A program made the position numbers and the translations under genes. A model generated the notes under the pieces. That model did not search any database. It worked only from the letters and a program-made list of their open reading frames with translations, and was not told the origin of the DNA. A stretch of DNA of 64,000 nt from assembly GCF_014639535.1 (NCBI RefSeq), contig NZ_BMGA01000008.1:1-64000 (forward strand). The letters are read 5' to 3'. This document shows, piece after piece, positions 25,633-34,110 of this stretch; the first letter of the stretch is position 1, and every line of letters starts with the position of its first letter. The stretch is from Flavobacterium palustre (GTDB lineage Bacteria > Bacteroidota > Bacteroidia > Flavobacteriales > Flavobacteriaceae).

Positions 25633-26907
25633 TTACTTGTCGTTCAAGCTTTTTTTTTTAATAGCCTCAGCCAGTTCCGGGTTGACCGCTCCGCCTGTTT
25701 TTTGTCCTAAAATGGTAAAGCCGGTTCTTTGGCTTACCTCTTCCGGATCCAGTTCGAAACTAGCGGATAATATTTGTACCAGTTCGGCCACCTCTTTAGG
25801 CGTTTGTGTTTCGGTATTGTCCCATTCAAAATAATGACCTTGTAAAACTTTATAAGCCGGACTAATTTTTTGCAGTCTTGGAAATAGCTGCTCGTTTATA
25901 ATATTTTTAACTAATAGTTTATCACTTTCAAAACGGTCATTAGCAAGCCTGAATTGAATTTCGGAGCTGCCCACAAAGCTCTTTTCATCGGTTAGCCCGG
26001 AACCGCCCAAAACACGTTTGGACATTTCGCCGTTCGCACGTTCCACAAGTTTGTCAAAGTTGTCCGGATTTCCTCCGTCGGCTTTTCCAATCTCAAATTT
26101 TTCCTGTCCGCGGCCTACCATAAACCCATTTCCTTTAAAATTACTGGCCGCCTCAAAAAGTTCCTTTAAACGTGCGTCGTCTTCGCGGTCGGTAGTAATA
26201 AATAAAGGCGGAACACCGTATTTTTCGATATAATCCAACCACGAACCCAAGCCCAGTTTTTTAGCCAGGATAATAGGCGCCATTTGTGCCAGCATTCCTA
26301 TTTCTTTGTCCTTTCCTACTTGGATATAAAACGGACGTAAAGCGCCTTCTTTATATTGCCATCCGGTACTGTCGCCCGGTGATTTGGTAATAATTCCTTT
26401 TTGTGGCAAAAAGTAAGCCATTGGGATTTCGTCCACCGTTTCCAGTTCCTGCGTGTCCGGATTCACGTCGTAGAGCTCAATTAATTTGCAGCCTTCAAAA
26501 CGTTTCATTAACACCAGGTGTACAAACTCCTCAAACCAAGTGCGCTCAAAAAGCCAGGATAAATCTTTGTTTTCGTCGCCTTTTTCATTAACGATTTTGA
26601 ACGGTGAACGCTGACAAAATAAAATACGGCTGTCAATGATTGACGCTAAATGGTTGTCCAACATCAAGTTTTTATACAAAGCCTGTAAACCCGTTTTGTC
26701 CGGGTTCTCGGGATCGGTTGCCGCCATCACGGCTGTAGTCCATTCCTTTAAGGTTTGGCGCTGCATCGTTTCGGCCTCATAGTTTAACTGGTTGGACGGT
26801 GCATTGCCATTTTTAGCCACGGAAACCACGCGCAATAAACGCGGGTCAGCGTTAAGCAGTACCCTTTTTTCAATAGCCTGATAAAGTTGTGTTAATGGAT
26901 TTTTCAT
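25633..26907 (-). CDS. Portal protein, DUF935 (Mu gp29-like)
   Basis: 424 residues. The portal forms the ring through which DNA enters the head. Family signs are the LYKNLMLDNHLASIIDSR start region, WLDYIEKYGVPPLFITTDRE, and GGSGLTDEKSFVGSSEIQF. It ends KKKSLNDK right after an A10 run; reading -1 there leads straight into the MuF frame. Its start overlaps the end of the DUF1320 gene. Confidence 0.92.
   Translation of the reverse strand: MKNPLTQLYQAIEKRVLLNADPRLLRVVSVAKNGNAPSNQLNYEAETMQRQTLKEWTTAVMAATDPENPDKTGLQALYKNLMLDNHLASIIDSRILFCQRSPFKIVNEKGDENKDLSWLFERTWFEEFVHLVLMKRFEGCKLIELYDVNPDTQELETVDEIPMAYFLPQKGIITKSPGDSTGWQYKEGALRPFYIQVGKDKEIGMLAQMAPIILAKKLGLGSWLDYIEKYGVPPLFITTDREDDARLKELFEAASNFKGNGFMVGRGQEKFEIGKADGGNPDNFDKLVERANGEMSKRVLGGSGLTDEKSFVGSSEIQFRLANDRFESDKLLVKNIINEQLFPRLQKISPAYKVLQGHYFEWDNTETQTPKEVAELVQILSASFELDPEEVSQRTGFTILGQKTGGAVNPELAEAIKKKSLNDK
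25650..25659 (-). other. A10 slippery run at the portal/MuF junction
   Basis: On the minus strand ten A residues lie in the portal frame as ATT AAA AAA AAA AGC. A -1 slip gives AAG CTT GAA, the frame of the MuF gene, which has no ATG before its conserved domain. Programmed slippage or a homopolymer sequencing error are both possible. Confidence 0.55.
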
Positions 26908-27329
26908 ATATAAAAATCTGAGTTGGAATTATTGCCCCAAAGGGATTTACTGTTTGTTGGGTCGCCGTTTTCGTCTTCCGGAAGCGGTAAACCGGCAAGC
27001 GGTGTTTTTCCGGTGGCGATATCGTTTAGCCATTTTATAGCTTCGTCATAATCTTCCTTGTAATCGGTTGGAACCTTACGAGCTGCATTTCTTTTGATAA
27101 CTCGATACAACACGATACGGGAAATGATTTGCACCAGCATTTCGTTAATAATTGGCGTCGTTTCATCAAAGATGAGCGCCACATTATAGCGGCTGCCAAT
27201 CATCGTTTTGACAAGCGCAATCGCCCGCTCCTCGGCATTGTCCAAGACGGTTTCGTCGTCCTTTGAACTTTCATCAATAAAGCGCTCAAAGGCATCGGTT
27301 ATGAGGTCTTTTTTTTCTAAGTAAATCAT
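26904..27329 (-). CDS. DUF1320 (Mu gp36-like) head protein
   Basis: The start at 27329 (MIYLEKKDLITDAF) lies 4 nt after the terminase stop; a longer frame to 27497 would overlap the terminase gene widely. About 141 residues. The helical ALVKTMIGSRYNVALIFDE and IVLYRVIKRNAARKVP segments fit DUF1320 proteins (Mu gp36), thought to act in head-tail joining. Lies between terminase and portal. Confidence 0.75.
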   Translation of the reverse strand: MIYLEKKDLITDAFERFIDESSKDDETVLDNAEERAIALVKTMIGSRYNVALIFDETTPIINEMLVQIISRIVLYRVIKRNAARKVPTDYKEDYDEAIKWLNDIATGKTPLAGLPLPEDENGDPTNSKSLWGNNSNSDFYI

Positions 27330-27333
27330 ATTA

Positions 27334-28851
27334 CTAAGCATTTTTTTGTTTGTACTTACCACTTGTAAATCCTCCGGAACCATTGCCGGAACCATACACC
27401 ACATATTTTTCAAGCTCGGCAATTCCGCCCTGGTGCGCATCCGGATAATCGTCGTGTGTTTTATAACCCGGCTCAATACCGTACAGTTGTGCAACACCTA
27501 CCTGCATATCATTTGAATGTTTTAGCTTTTCATTATAAAAGATGCGCCCATTTTGATAATATGGCTGTAACTGTAAAATGCGGTCGTATTTGTGTGTTCT
27601 TGGACGGTCTCTTTTAATGATGTTTAAACGGCAATTAAATTGACGCTGACCCTCATCAATGGCACTTTGAACGGCATCGTTCCAAAACTGTGACTCAAAA
27701 ACCCAATGCACGACCACGGTTTCGGGTAGTGAATTTTGATATTGACACATGTAGGCCACCGCCTGACTCATTTTACATTGCTTAACAAATCCATCGATAA
27801 CCCAAAAATCACGATCCTTTAATCCCTGAATAACAATGGCGTTATAATCCGAGGTTGAAGAACCGGCGTAAGCGACATCCCAATACCCAAAAATGATTTT
27901 AAAAGTGTTGAGCTTTGGTAATGGAGCATACTGCATTTCTTTTTGAGTAAAAATACTTCCCTCAATATGGGGCGAGTTGTTATACTCGGAATGAGCTGCT
28001 AAAACTCCAATATCATCTTCAACATCTTTAAAATAAGTGTCGCTATACTTGTCTGCCCATGTAGGCTTATAGGTTACCGGGTCATAAGCGTTTACACGAT
28101 CAACAACCCAGTCTGGGTGCCTTTCCTGTAAAATGGTTTGAATCATTTTAGGCGCAAAGCGGTTGTTAGATTGAATCCATCTCCTAATATCACCGTCCAT
28201 TGTAGGGATTAAATCGCGCTCAATCCATTTCGCCATTTTCTCCTGACGGCTTGGATTTTGGTTTAAGTCTTTGGTTTCAATATCGTCACAGGCAATATGA
28301 GTAGGACGTTTATTTTTTACACGCAAACCCCTTACGGATTGCCCCATACCCAAAGCCTGACCGATAAAGCCACCCTTAGTAATAAAAAAGCCCTCTTCCC
28401 AATGCCCCGGGTTGTGTTGCTGACCAAAGTCTTTATTAATTTGCGGATTGTTCTCAAACTCGGCTCTAATATCTTCGAGCAGCTGTTTAGCTCTGTCTCC
28501 GCTATTACCTACCAACACTAAATAAACAGGCTCGTCATTAATCCATAGCCAAAACGGCAATAAAATGTTATTCACTACCGATTTAGACAAAGCGCGCCCC
28601 CATTCGGCAAAGCCTTTAAAGGTTTTGTTTTTTTTGACCTTTTTAGTAAAGGCAATATGAAAATCGGGTGTTTTAGCGGTGGCATAGTGCGGGAAATATC
28701 TTTGTACCATAAAGGCAAAATCATTCTTAGCCCGTTCTATTGCCTCTTTGCGCTCCTTATCCGTTTCAAACGGGTTTAAGGCGTGACAAGAGGCAACTAG
28801 TTCGAGCTGCTTCTGATACCTTTCAACGCTTACTTTGTCGTTCCTTTTCAT
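27334..28851 (-). CDS. Terminase large subunit
   Basis: 505 residues. The ATPase half shows the degenerate Walker A GRALSKSV after FAEW and Walker B THIACDDIET. The nuclease half shows GYWDVAYAGSSTSDYNA and a terminal HDDYPDAHQGG, supplying acidic metal ligands. It packages phage DNA by headful. Mu-type terminases cut flanking host DNA. Its start overlaps the stop of the small upstream gene. Confidence 0.92.
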   Translation of the reverse strand: MKRNDKVSVERYQKQLELVASCHALNPFETDKERKEAIERAKNDFAFMVQRYFPHYATAKTPDFHIAFTKKVKKNKTFKGFAEWGRALSKSVVNNILLPFWLWINDEPVYLVLVGNSGDRAKQLLEDIRAEFENNPQINKDFGQQHNPGHWEEGFFITKGGFIGQALGMGQSVRGLRVKNKRPTHIACDDIETKDLNQNPSRQEKMAKWIERDLIPTMDGDIRRWIQSNNRFAPKMIQTILQERHPDWVVDRVNAYDPVTYKPTWADKYSDTYFKDVEDDIGVLAAHSEYNNSPHIEGSIFTQKEMQYAPLPKLNTFKIIFGYWDVAYAGSSTSDYNAIVIQGLKDRDFWVIDGFVKQCKMSQAVAYMCQYQNSLPETVVVHWVFESQFWNDAVQSAIDEGQRQFNCRLNIIKRDRPRTHKYDRILQLQPYYQNGRIFYNEKLKHSNDMQVGVAQLYGIEPGYKTHDDYPDAHQGGIAELEKYVVYGSGNGSGGFTSGKYKQKNA

Positions 28852-29090
28852 TACTTTTTAAGGATTCGTTTATCGGTGGTGTGCGTGATTTTGTTTAGTC
28901 CGAAATCATAGAAAATCCCAGTAATGACTTTTACGCGTCGGCGTTCGTGGTCTATTCTTTTGGAATCGACAATTTGCCCAACTTGGACATTACAGCCCTT
29001 TTTAAGGAAGTGCGAGCCGATTTCTAAATAGTATTGTTTTTTGTTGGCTTTATTTAAGATTAAGCCAAGGACGATTTTAAATAGTGACAT
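28851..29090 (-). CDS. Small hypothetical protein between terminase subunits
   Basis: 79 residues, basic (VDSKRIDHERRRVKVITG). Not recognised. The position between TerS and TerL and tight coupling (3-nt gap and 1-nt overlap) suggest a packaging accessory. Confidence 0.6.
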   Translation of the reverse strand: MSLFKIVLGLILNKANKKQYYLEIGSHFLKKGCNVQVGQIVDSKRIDHERRRVKVITGIFYDFGLNKITHTTDKRILKK

Positions 29091-29093
29091 AGA

Positions 29094-29591
29094 TTATCCT
29101 AGTTTTTGGGCGATTGATTGTAAGTGCGTTTTTTGAAAGTCGAGCGTAGCCAGATAAGCCTGCTTGTCATAGTTTTGCAGCGCCTGAAAAATGTCCTCCA
29201 TAACTTCGAGATAAGTAGACAGTGAAATTTTAAACTCCTTATCCATTTTCTCCAAAGATTTTTGGAACATTCCCACCTCCTGAGCAATACGGGTAGATTC
29301 TTTTTTAAGCCTTAAGGCCTCCTCTTTATCACCGTTAAACTCGGCCACTTTAATTTGTTCCAAAACATCTAAAGCGCTGTCCGTAAGTCCTGCAATCACT
29401 TTTTTAATGTTTTCGGCTCGGTTGGTCGAGTTGTTTAGTCTTGCGTCTCGTTCCTGTTTCCAGTTGAATTTTTTAACCCAGTCGCCAACCGTTTTTTCGG
29501 TCACGCCTAAATCCTCCGCAATTTCTTTTTGCGTTTTGTAGAGTTCGACATAGAGCTTTTTGGCGACTTCCTGTTCTTTCTTTTTTGCCAT
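29094..29591 (-). CDS. Terminase small subunit-like HTH protein
   Basis: 165 residues. The N-terminal helix-turn-helix TQKEIAEDLGVTEKTVGDWV is followed by a long helical region with a coiled-coil look (VAEFNGDKEEALRLKKEST). This fits TerS/DUF1804-like proteins that recognise DNA for packaging. First gene of the inverted head block. Confidence 0.8.
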   Translation of the reverse strand: MAKKKEQEVAKKLYVELYKTQKEIAEDLGVTEKTVGDWVKKFNWKQERDARLNNSTNRAENIKKVIAGLTDSALDVLEQIKVAEFNGDKEEALRLKKESTRIAQEVGMFQKSLEKMDKEFKISLSTYLEVMEDIFQALQNYDKQAYLATLDFQKTHLQSIAQKLG

Positions 29592-29790
29592 TTACTATCA
29601 ATTTATTACCCTGTTGGTAGGGCAAAATTGCTCACTTATTAAGGCAAAAAAAAACCAACGTTCTAAGTTGGTTTTTGTAGTTAATTGTTTTAGTATCATT
29701 ATGTTACTAAGTTGGTAACGTAATTTTTTTGCCGTGATTTTTCGCTAAATCTTTGTACTCACAAAACGCAGGAACGAACACTTTTTTTAG
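29592..29790. promoter_or_regulatory. Divergent late-promoter region
   Basis: Separates the leftward packaging block from the rightward late operon. Contains a hairpin (29650-29676), a direct repeat CTAAGTTGGT at 29663-29672 and 29707-29716, and an inverted GTTAC/GTAAC pair at 29703-29719. A weak TTTG/AATCTTTG promoter candidate faces right near 29728-29755. These could be sites for a Mor/C-type late activator. Confidence 0.45.
29650..29676. terminator. Hairpin in the divergent region
   Basis: AAAAACCAAC (29650-29659) pairs with GTTGGTTTTT (29667-29676). It looks like a bidirectional terminator but lies between two divergent transcription units, so it might be regulatory or stop antisense reading. 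Confidence 0.5.
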
Positions 29791-30945
29791 ATGAAAAACA
29801 GATTAATATCAATTGTTACGGCAGCCTTATTTATAGCTTTTAGCGGTTTTGATGTCGTGGCTATGTCTAAAGATTACCCACTTCAAATTACGGCAGAGGC
29901 TAAAGGAACCACAGCCGAAATAAGAATAAGCGGCGTGATCCATCAATGGCAAAACAGCGCAGCCGAGTTTAAAAAGCAGATAGACGGTATTATTGCTTCG
30001 GGCATTAAAGACGTTACGCTCTATATTAATACTCCGGGCGGTTCCGTTTTCGAAGCCAACGAAATTGCTAACGAAATCAAACGCTTTTCCGGTACCGTAA
30101 CGGGTTACGGAGGCGCATTGGTTGCCTCGGCCGGTTCTTACCTGGCTTTGATATGCGACACTTTCGAAATGGCCGAAAATGGGCAGTACATGTACCATAA
30201 ACCAATGGGGATGATTTCCGGAAACGAGGACGCAATTGAATCTAATTTAAAACTCCTAAAAAACTTAACGAAACAATACCGCACCGCCTACGCCGAAAAA
30301 ACGGGCTTGTCTGAGGACGAGATTGAGGCTAAGTGGTCAAAAGGTGATGTATGGCTTTCGGCTAAGGAGGCAATGGAACAGGGCTTTATTACTTCAGTTT
30401 CCTCCAAAAAAGAAAAAGTAACGGAAGACCAAAAGGCGCTCTTTGTGGCCTGTGGCGCTCCGAACATTCCTATTGAAAAATCAAAAACAGAAACAAAAAT
30501 GAAAAACAGAAATGAGCTTATTGCAAAGCTGAAATTACCAGCTGACGCCACCGACGAGCAAATTTTAGCCGCCGTTTCCCAAGCGACTGAAAAAGCCGGA
30601 CAGGTGGAAGGATTACAAGAGGCACAGGCCACAGCTTTAAAAGAGCAGGCCGAAACCTTGGTTGATAACGCCATTACGCAGGAAAAGAAAATTACTGCCG
30701 ATGTACGTGATCAATGGGTTAAAATGGCTACCAACGATTTAGCCGGAACAACTGCCATTTTAAAAGCAATGCCGGCAATTGCAAAACCTTCCGCAGGTTT
30801 AGAAGGTGGAGGAACTCCACAAGCGGGCAGAGACAAATGGACTTTAGAGGACTACCAGGCTAAAGACCCTGCCGCCTTAGAGAAAATGATTGTTGAAGAC
30901 CCAGCCGCTTTCGCAAAACTGGAAGAGGAGTATTTCAATAAGTAA
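29791..30945 (+). CDS. Head maturation ClpP-like protease with fused scaffold
   Basis: 384 residues. Residues about 35-210 are a ClpP/SppA-fold serine protease: INTPGGSVFEANE, GGALVASAGSYLAL (Ser113 likely nucleophile) and MYHKPMG (His136). The C-terminal part is helical scaffold (EKAGQVEGLQEAQATALKEQ). An internal in-frame ATG at 30499 (Met237) could make the scaffold alone, as in Mu I/Z. The first 24 residues form a Sec-like signal peptide (IVTAALFIAFSGFDVVA), unusual for a capsid protease. Confidence 0.88.
   Translation: MKNRLISIVTAALFIAFSGFDVVAMSKDYPLQITAEAKGTTAEIRISGVIHQWQNSAAEFKKQIDGIIASGIKDVTLYINTPGGSVFEANEIANEIKRFSGTVTGYGGALVASAGSYLALICDTFEMAENGQYMYHKPMGMISGNEDAIESNLKLLKNLTKQYRTAYAEKTGLSEDEIEAKWSKGDVWLSAKEAMEQGFITSVSSKKEKVTEDQKALFVACGAPNIPIEKSKTETKMKNRNELIAKLKLPADATDEQILAAVSQATEKAGQVEGLQEAQATALKEQAETLVDNAITQEKKITADVRDQWVKMATNDLAGTTAILKAMPAIAKPSAGLEGGGTPQAGRDKWTLEDYQAKDPAALEKMIVEDPAAFAKLEEEYFNK
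30499..30945 (+). CDS. Nested scaffold protein (internal start in the protease gene)
   Basis: An in-frame ATG (Met237 of the protease) preceded by an A-rich stretch opens MKNRNELIAKLKLPADATDE, a 148-residue helical scaffold-like product that matches the nested protease/scaffold arrangement of Mu (I and Z). Expression of the shorter product is inference. Confidence 0.45.
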   Translation: MKNRNELIAKLKLPADATDEQILAAVSQATEKAGQVEGLQEAQATALKEQAETLVDNAITQEKKITADVRDQWVKMATNDLAGTTAILKAMPAIAKPSAGLEGGGTPQAGRDKWTLEDYQAKDPAALEKMIVEDPAAFAKLEEEYFNK

Positions 30946-30972
30946 CAAGAAACCCAAAAATCAAACATGTAA

Positions 30973-31005
30973 AAGAGCCTGCGAAAAGGCACAGGCTCTT
31001 TTTTT
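30973..31005 (+). terminator. Terminator between protease and major capsid genes
   Basis: AAGAGCCTG (30973-30981) pairs with CAGGCTCTT (30992-31000), followed by T7. It probably sets different expression for the protease and the capsid protein. Confidence 0.75.
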
Positions 31006-31034
31006 ACAATTCATTTAAACCCTTTTTAAACAAT

Positions 31035-32048
31035 ATGAAAAAGAATGTATTTAAACTAGTAATGTTGTCGCTATTAATGCTAGTAGCTACAGCGGTGGCA
31101 CACGCCATTAATATGACGCCTTTTGAAGGAGTTCAGGTGGCCACCTTGACTGTGAGCGCCACACAGGTTAAAAACACCACGGCCGAAAAAGAAATGATCA
31201 AACAGTTACGCCATGAACATACGTGGGTATCAGAAATTAAATCACGCCAAAACTGGGTGAACCAGGACACGATTAAAATCCCGAAACGTGGGGCGGCTCC
31301 ACAGGTATTAATTGATAATACCAACTATCCAATCGTTAAAAACGAAAGAGACGACAGCCACGTAATTGTTGCATTGCACAAATTTGATACTGAAAACACG
31401 ATTGTAACGGAAGACGAATTATACGCATTACCATACGAAAAAACGTCAGACGTACAGGAACAACACCGCGAAACTTTAGAAGACACTACAGCGGAGTATG
31501 GATTGTGGGGATTAGCGCCACAGGCTAATGACGAGGCTAAAAACTTATTTGTGTTAGTAACAACCGGAGAAGACGACGGAACCGGACGTTTGAAATTAAC
31601 CACAAAAGACCTTAGAAATTTACAGGCTAAAATGAATAAAGCCGGTATTGATAAAAACGGTCGAATCTTGATTTTATCAGATGACCACGTTTCGGATTTA
31701 TTGGAAGAGGATAGAAAATTCTATACCCAATACCACAACCAAAACGAGGGGGCTATCGTGAGCAGATACTACGGATTTAAAGTATATGAAGACTCAACCA
31801 CACCAGAGTACGACGATACTACCTTAGAAAAGATTCCTTTTGGAAGTGTAACAGTTGGACGTAAATCGTCTGTAATCTTCCACAAAGGTTCAACGGCCAA
31901 AGCGGTAGGAACTGTAAAACGTTTTGCACGTCCTGCGGAGCTTGATCCAGAGAACAGAGAAAACACAATCGGATTCAGATTATACCACATTATTGTTGCT
32001 TATGGTATTGAAGGTTCTGGGGCGATTATTTCGGGCAAAGCGGCCTAA
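31035..32048 (+). CDS. Major capsid protein (Mu T-like) with signal-peptide-like N-terminus
   Basis: 337 residues. It follows the protease/scaffold gene as the capsid gene does in Mu. Supporting parts are KRGAAPQVLIDNTNYPIV, DEYALPYEK-like loops, RILILSDDHVSDLLEEDRKF and the C-terminal ENTIGFRLYHIIVAYG. The first 25 residues (MLSLLMLVATAVAHA core) look like a cleavable Sec signal peptide, which a cytoplasmic capsid should not need. The identity as major capsid rests mainly on position and size. Confidence 0.75.
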   Translation: MKKNVFKLVMLSLLMLVATAVAHAINMTPFEGVQVATLTVSATQVKNTTAEKEMIKQLRHEHTWVSEIKSRQNWVNQDTIKIPKRGAAPQVLIDNTNYPIVKNERDDSHVIVALHKFDTENTIVTEDELYALPYEKTSDVQEQHRETLEDTTAEYGLWGLAPQANDEAKNLFVLVTTGEDDGTGRLKLTTKDLRNLQAKMNKAGIDKNGRILILSDDHVSDLLEEDRKFYTQYHNQNEGAIVSRYYGFKVYEDSTTPEYDDTTLEKIPFGSVTVGRKSSVIFHKGSTAKAVGTVKRFARPAELDPENRENTIGFRLYHIIVAYGIEGSGAIISGKAA

Positions 32049-32144
32049 TTATTTTAAAATGGCGGTCTTAGGCACTGCGCCTAGACCGCACCCAATGGGG
32101 TTTTAAAAAGTAAAAAATCACGGCTACGGCCTAAAAAGTACAGT

Positions 32145-32489
32145 ATGAAAAAAACATATACGGAAGCGCAATTAAAAGAAAAAGCAAACGAGGTATTTGC
32201 ACAATTCCCAAAGGCAAATAAAGTATTTGCTACGGTGGACGGTAACGTATTCCTTCAGGAAAACTACGCCAATATGCACGCGGGCGCTAAAGGCAGAGTA
32301 TTGCCTTTTGACCGACCAATTGAGGCGGTAAAAGAAGCTGTTAAAGCACCAACGGCGGACGAACAAATTAAGGCCATTACAGCGGTTACAACCTTGGAGG
32401 CCTTAGAGCCTTTTAAAGCCGATACCAGAAAATCGGTAATGAAAGCCATTGAGGATAAAACCGCCGAATTGACTAAATCACAAGCATAA
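32145..32489 (+). CDS. Small head-associated hypothetical protein
   Basis: 114 residues, Ala/Lys/Glu-rich. The FPKANKVFATVDGNVFL beta part is followed by a helical tail. Lies between capsid and sheath genes and its stop overlaps the sheath ATG. Possibly a head decoration or neck protein; not recognised. Confidence 0.6.
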   Translation: MKKTYTEAQLKEKANEVFAQFPKANKVFATVDGNVFLQENYANMHAGAKGRVLPFDRPIEAVKEAVKAPTADEQIKAITAVTTLEALEPFKADTRKSVMKAIEDKTAELTKSQA

Positions 32490-33670
32490 TGGCAAGATTA
32501 GAAGGAGTTAAAGTAGAAAAATTGCAGGGCGGTTTAAATCGCCTTGCAACTGGTACCGACAACCACGTCGCGCTTATTTTCGGCGGTATTCCCGTTGGGG
32601 CAATTGCCACGGCAGTAAATAACGCGGGTAAAGGTGTTGTTTTAGCGTCTGTTTATGACGCGGAGGTCTTAGGGATAAACGAAAGCTTTGACGCTAACAA
32701 CAACTGTTTGCTTTATGCCGACATTGTTGAATTTTTTGAATATGCGCCAACAGCAACTTTATATCTGTTTAACTCAACAGTTAAAGCCGATATTAAGACG
32801 TTTATCAACCAAAATAAGGAAATTAAGGGTTACGGATTTGCGCTGGATTATAACAGCGAAGCGCCAAACCTCATTGCAACTATAAACGAGCAGCAATTGA
32901 TCGCTGATGAATTTGCAGCGGAAAACCGTTTGATTGATTTTGCCTTTTTAGGTTTTAATAATCTGGACGATTACACCGAAGACTTATTCGCGTTAACGGC
33001 GCCTATTGTTTCCACGTTTGTAAACTGTTCAGATGCCTCCGGAACTGTTCGTATTGGGGCGGCTTTAGGAATGCTGGCCGTTAGAAAAATCAATGAGAAT
33101 TTAGGTTCGGTAAATATCGAAAATAAGCCATTGGCTAAACGTGGAGCTTTGGATTACCCATTGACAGACGAAAAGAAAGGCCTTTGGATTGAATCGTATT
33201 TGCCAAATGGCGAAACGGTGGACTCGCAGGATAAGGCCGTATTGACGGCTTTACGTAACAAAGGATATATTGCCGCCGTAGCCTATGAAGGTTATTCCGG
33301 ATTTTTCTTTGATAATTCCTATACCTGCGTAGATCGTGAATCGGACTTTGCATTCATCGAGAACAACCGCACCTGGAACAAAGCAGCCCGAATAATCAGA
33401 ACCACATTAATTCCCGAGGTTAAAGGTCGAGTAAAAAAAGACCCAACTACCGGATTTATTGCCTCTACAACGGTGAGCCGTTGGACTGGATTAGTCAATA
33501 AGGCGCTGGAAGGGATGCAAACAGCCGACGAAATAAGCGGTTTTGATGTGTACATCAACGAAAAACAAATTGTAAACCAAGATTCTCCCGTAAAAGTGAA
33601 AGCTATGATTGTGGCCGATGGTATCGTTCATGAGTTTGAAGTTGCGGTGGGACTTACAAATAGCATTTAA
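32489..33670 (+). CDS. Tail sheath protein (DUF2586-like)
   Basis: 393 residues. The layout fits contractile-tail sheath proteins of the DUF2586 type: HVALIFGGIPVGAIA near the start, a central RIGAALGMLAVRKINENLGS, and the C-terminal sheath domain with AARIIRTTLIPEVKGRVKKD. Shows the phage has a contractile tail. Followed 2 nt later by the tube gene. Confidence 0.82.
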   Translation: MARLEGVKVEKLQGGLNRLATGTDNHVALIFGGIPVGAIATAVNNAGKGVVLASVYDAEVLGINESFDANNNCLLYADIVEFFEYAPTATLYLFNSTVKADIKTFINQNKEIKGYGFALDYNSEAPNLIATINEQQLIADEFAAENRLIDFAFLGFNNLDDYTEDLFALTAPIVSTFVNCSDASGTVRIGAALGMLAVRKINENLGSVNIENKPLAKRGALDYPLTDEKKGLWIESYLPNGETVDSQDKAVLTALRNKGYIAAVAYEGYSGFFFDNSYTCVDRESDFAFIENNRTWNKAARIIRTTLIPEVKGRVKKDPTTGFIASTTVSRWTGLVNKALEGMQTADEISGFDVYINEKQIVNQDSPVKVKAMIVADGIVHEFEVAVGLTNSI

Positions 33671-33672
33671 CT

Positions 33673-34110
33673 ATGGCGACACCTACCATTATAAACAAAT
33701 TTGGAACCATGCAAGGCTGGACTTCCATAGTTGTAAACATGCTCGGGCGTGACTTAGAGGGAATTTTAGAGTTAAAATACACCGACGAGGTTAAAAAAGA
33801 AAACGTAAAGGGCGGCGGCATGTTCCCGATAGGCCGTTCCCGCGGAGACTATGAGGCTACGGCTTCTATTAAACTCTACAAGGAAGAGGTTGACGCTTTG
33901 ATGTTGTCTTTGGCTCCCGGAAAACGCTTGCAGGATATTGCGCCTTTTGACATTGTTGCCGAGTACCAAACGGAAGCCGGCGCGATTTTAAAAGACCGAA
34001 TTCGCAATTGCGAGTTTACCAATGCCGGAGTAGAAGTTGCCCAGGGCGACGGTACCATTTCAACCGACTTTAAACTGATTATCTCACACATTGAATACAA
34101 CGTAATCTAA
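33673..34110 (+). CDS. Tail tube protein
   Basis: 145 residues, beta-rich. It follows the sheath gene as tube genes do. Typical parts are GWTSIVVNMLGRDLEGILEL, SRGDYEATASIKLYKEEVD and the terminal ISTDFKLIISHIEY. Stop overlaps the next ATG. Confidence 0.8.
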   Translation: MATPTIINKFGTMQGWTSIVVNMLGRDLEGILELKYTDEVKKENVKGGGMFPIGRSRGDYEATASIKLYKEEVDALMLSLAPGKRLQDIAPFDIVAEYQTEAGAILKDRIRNCEFTNAGVEVAQGDGTISTDFKLIISHIEYNVI

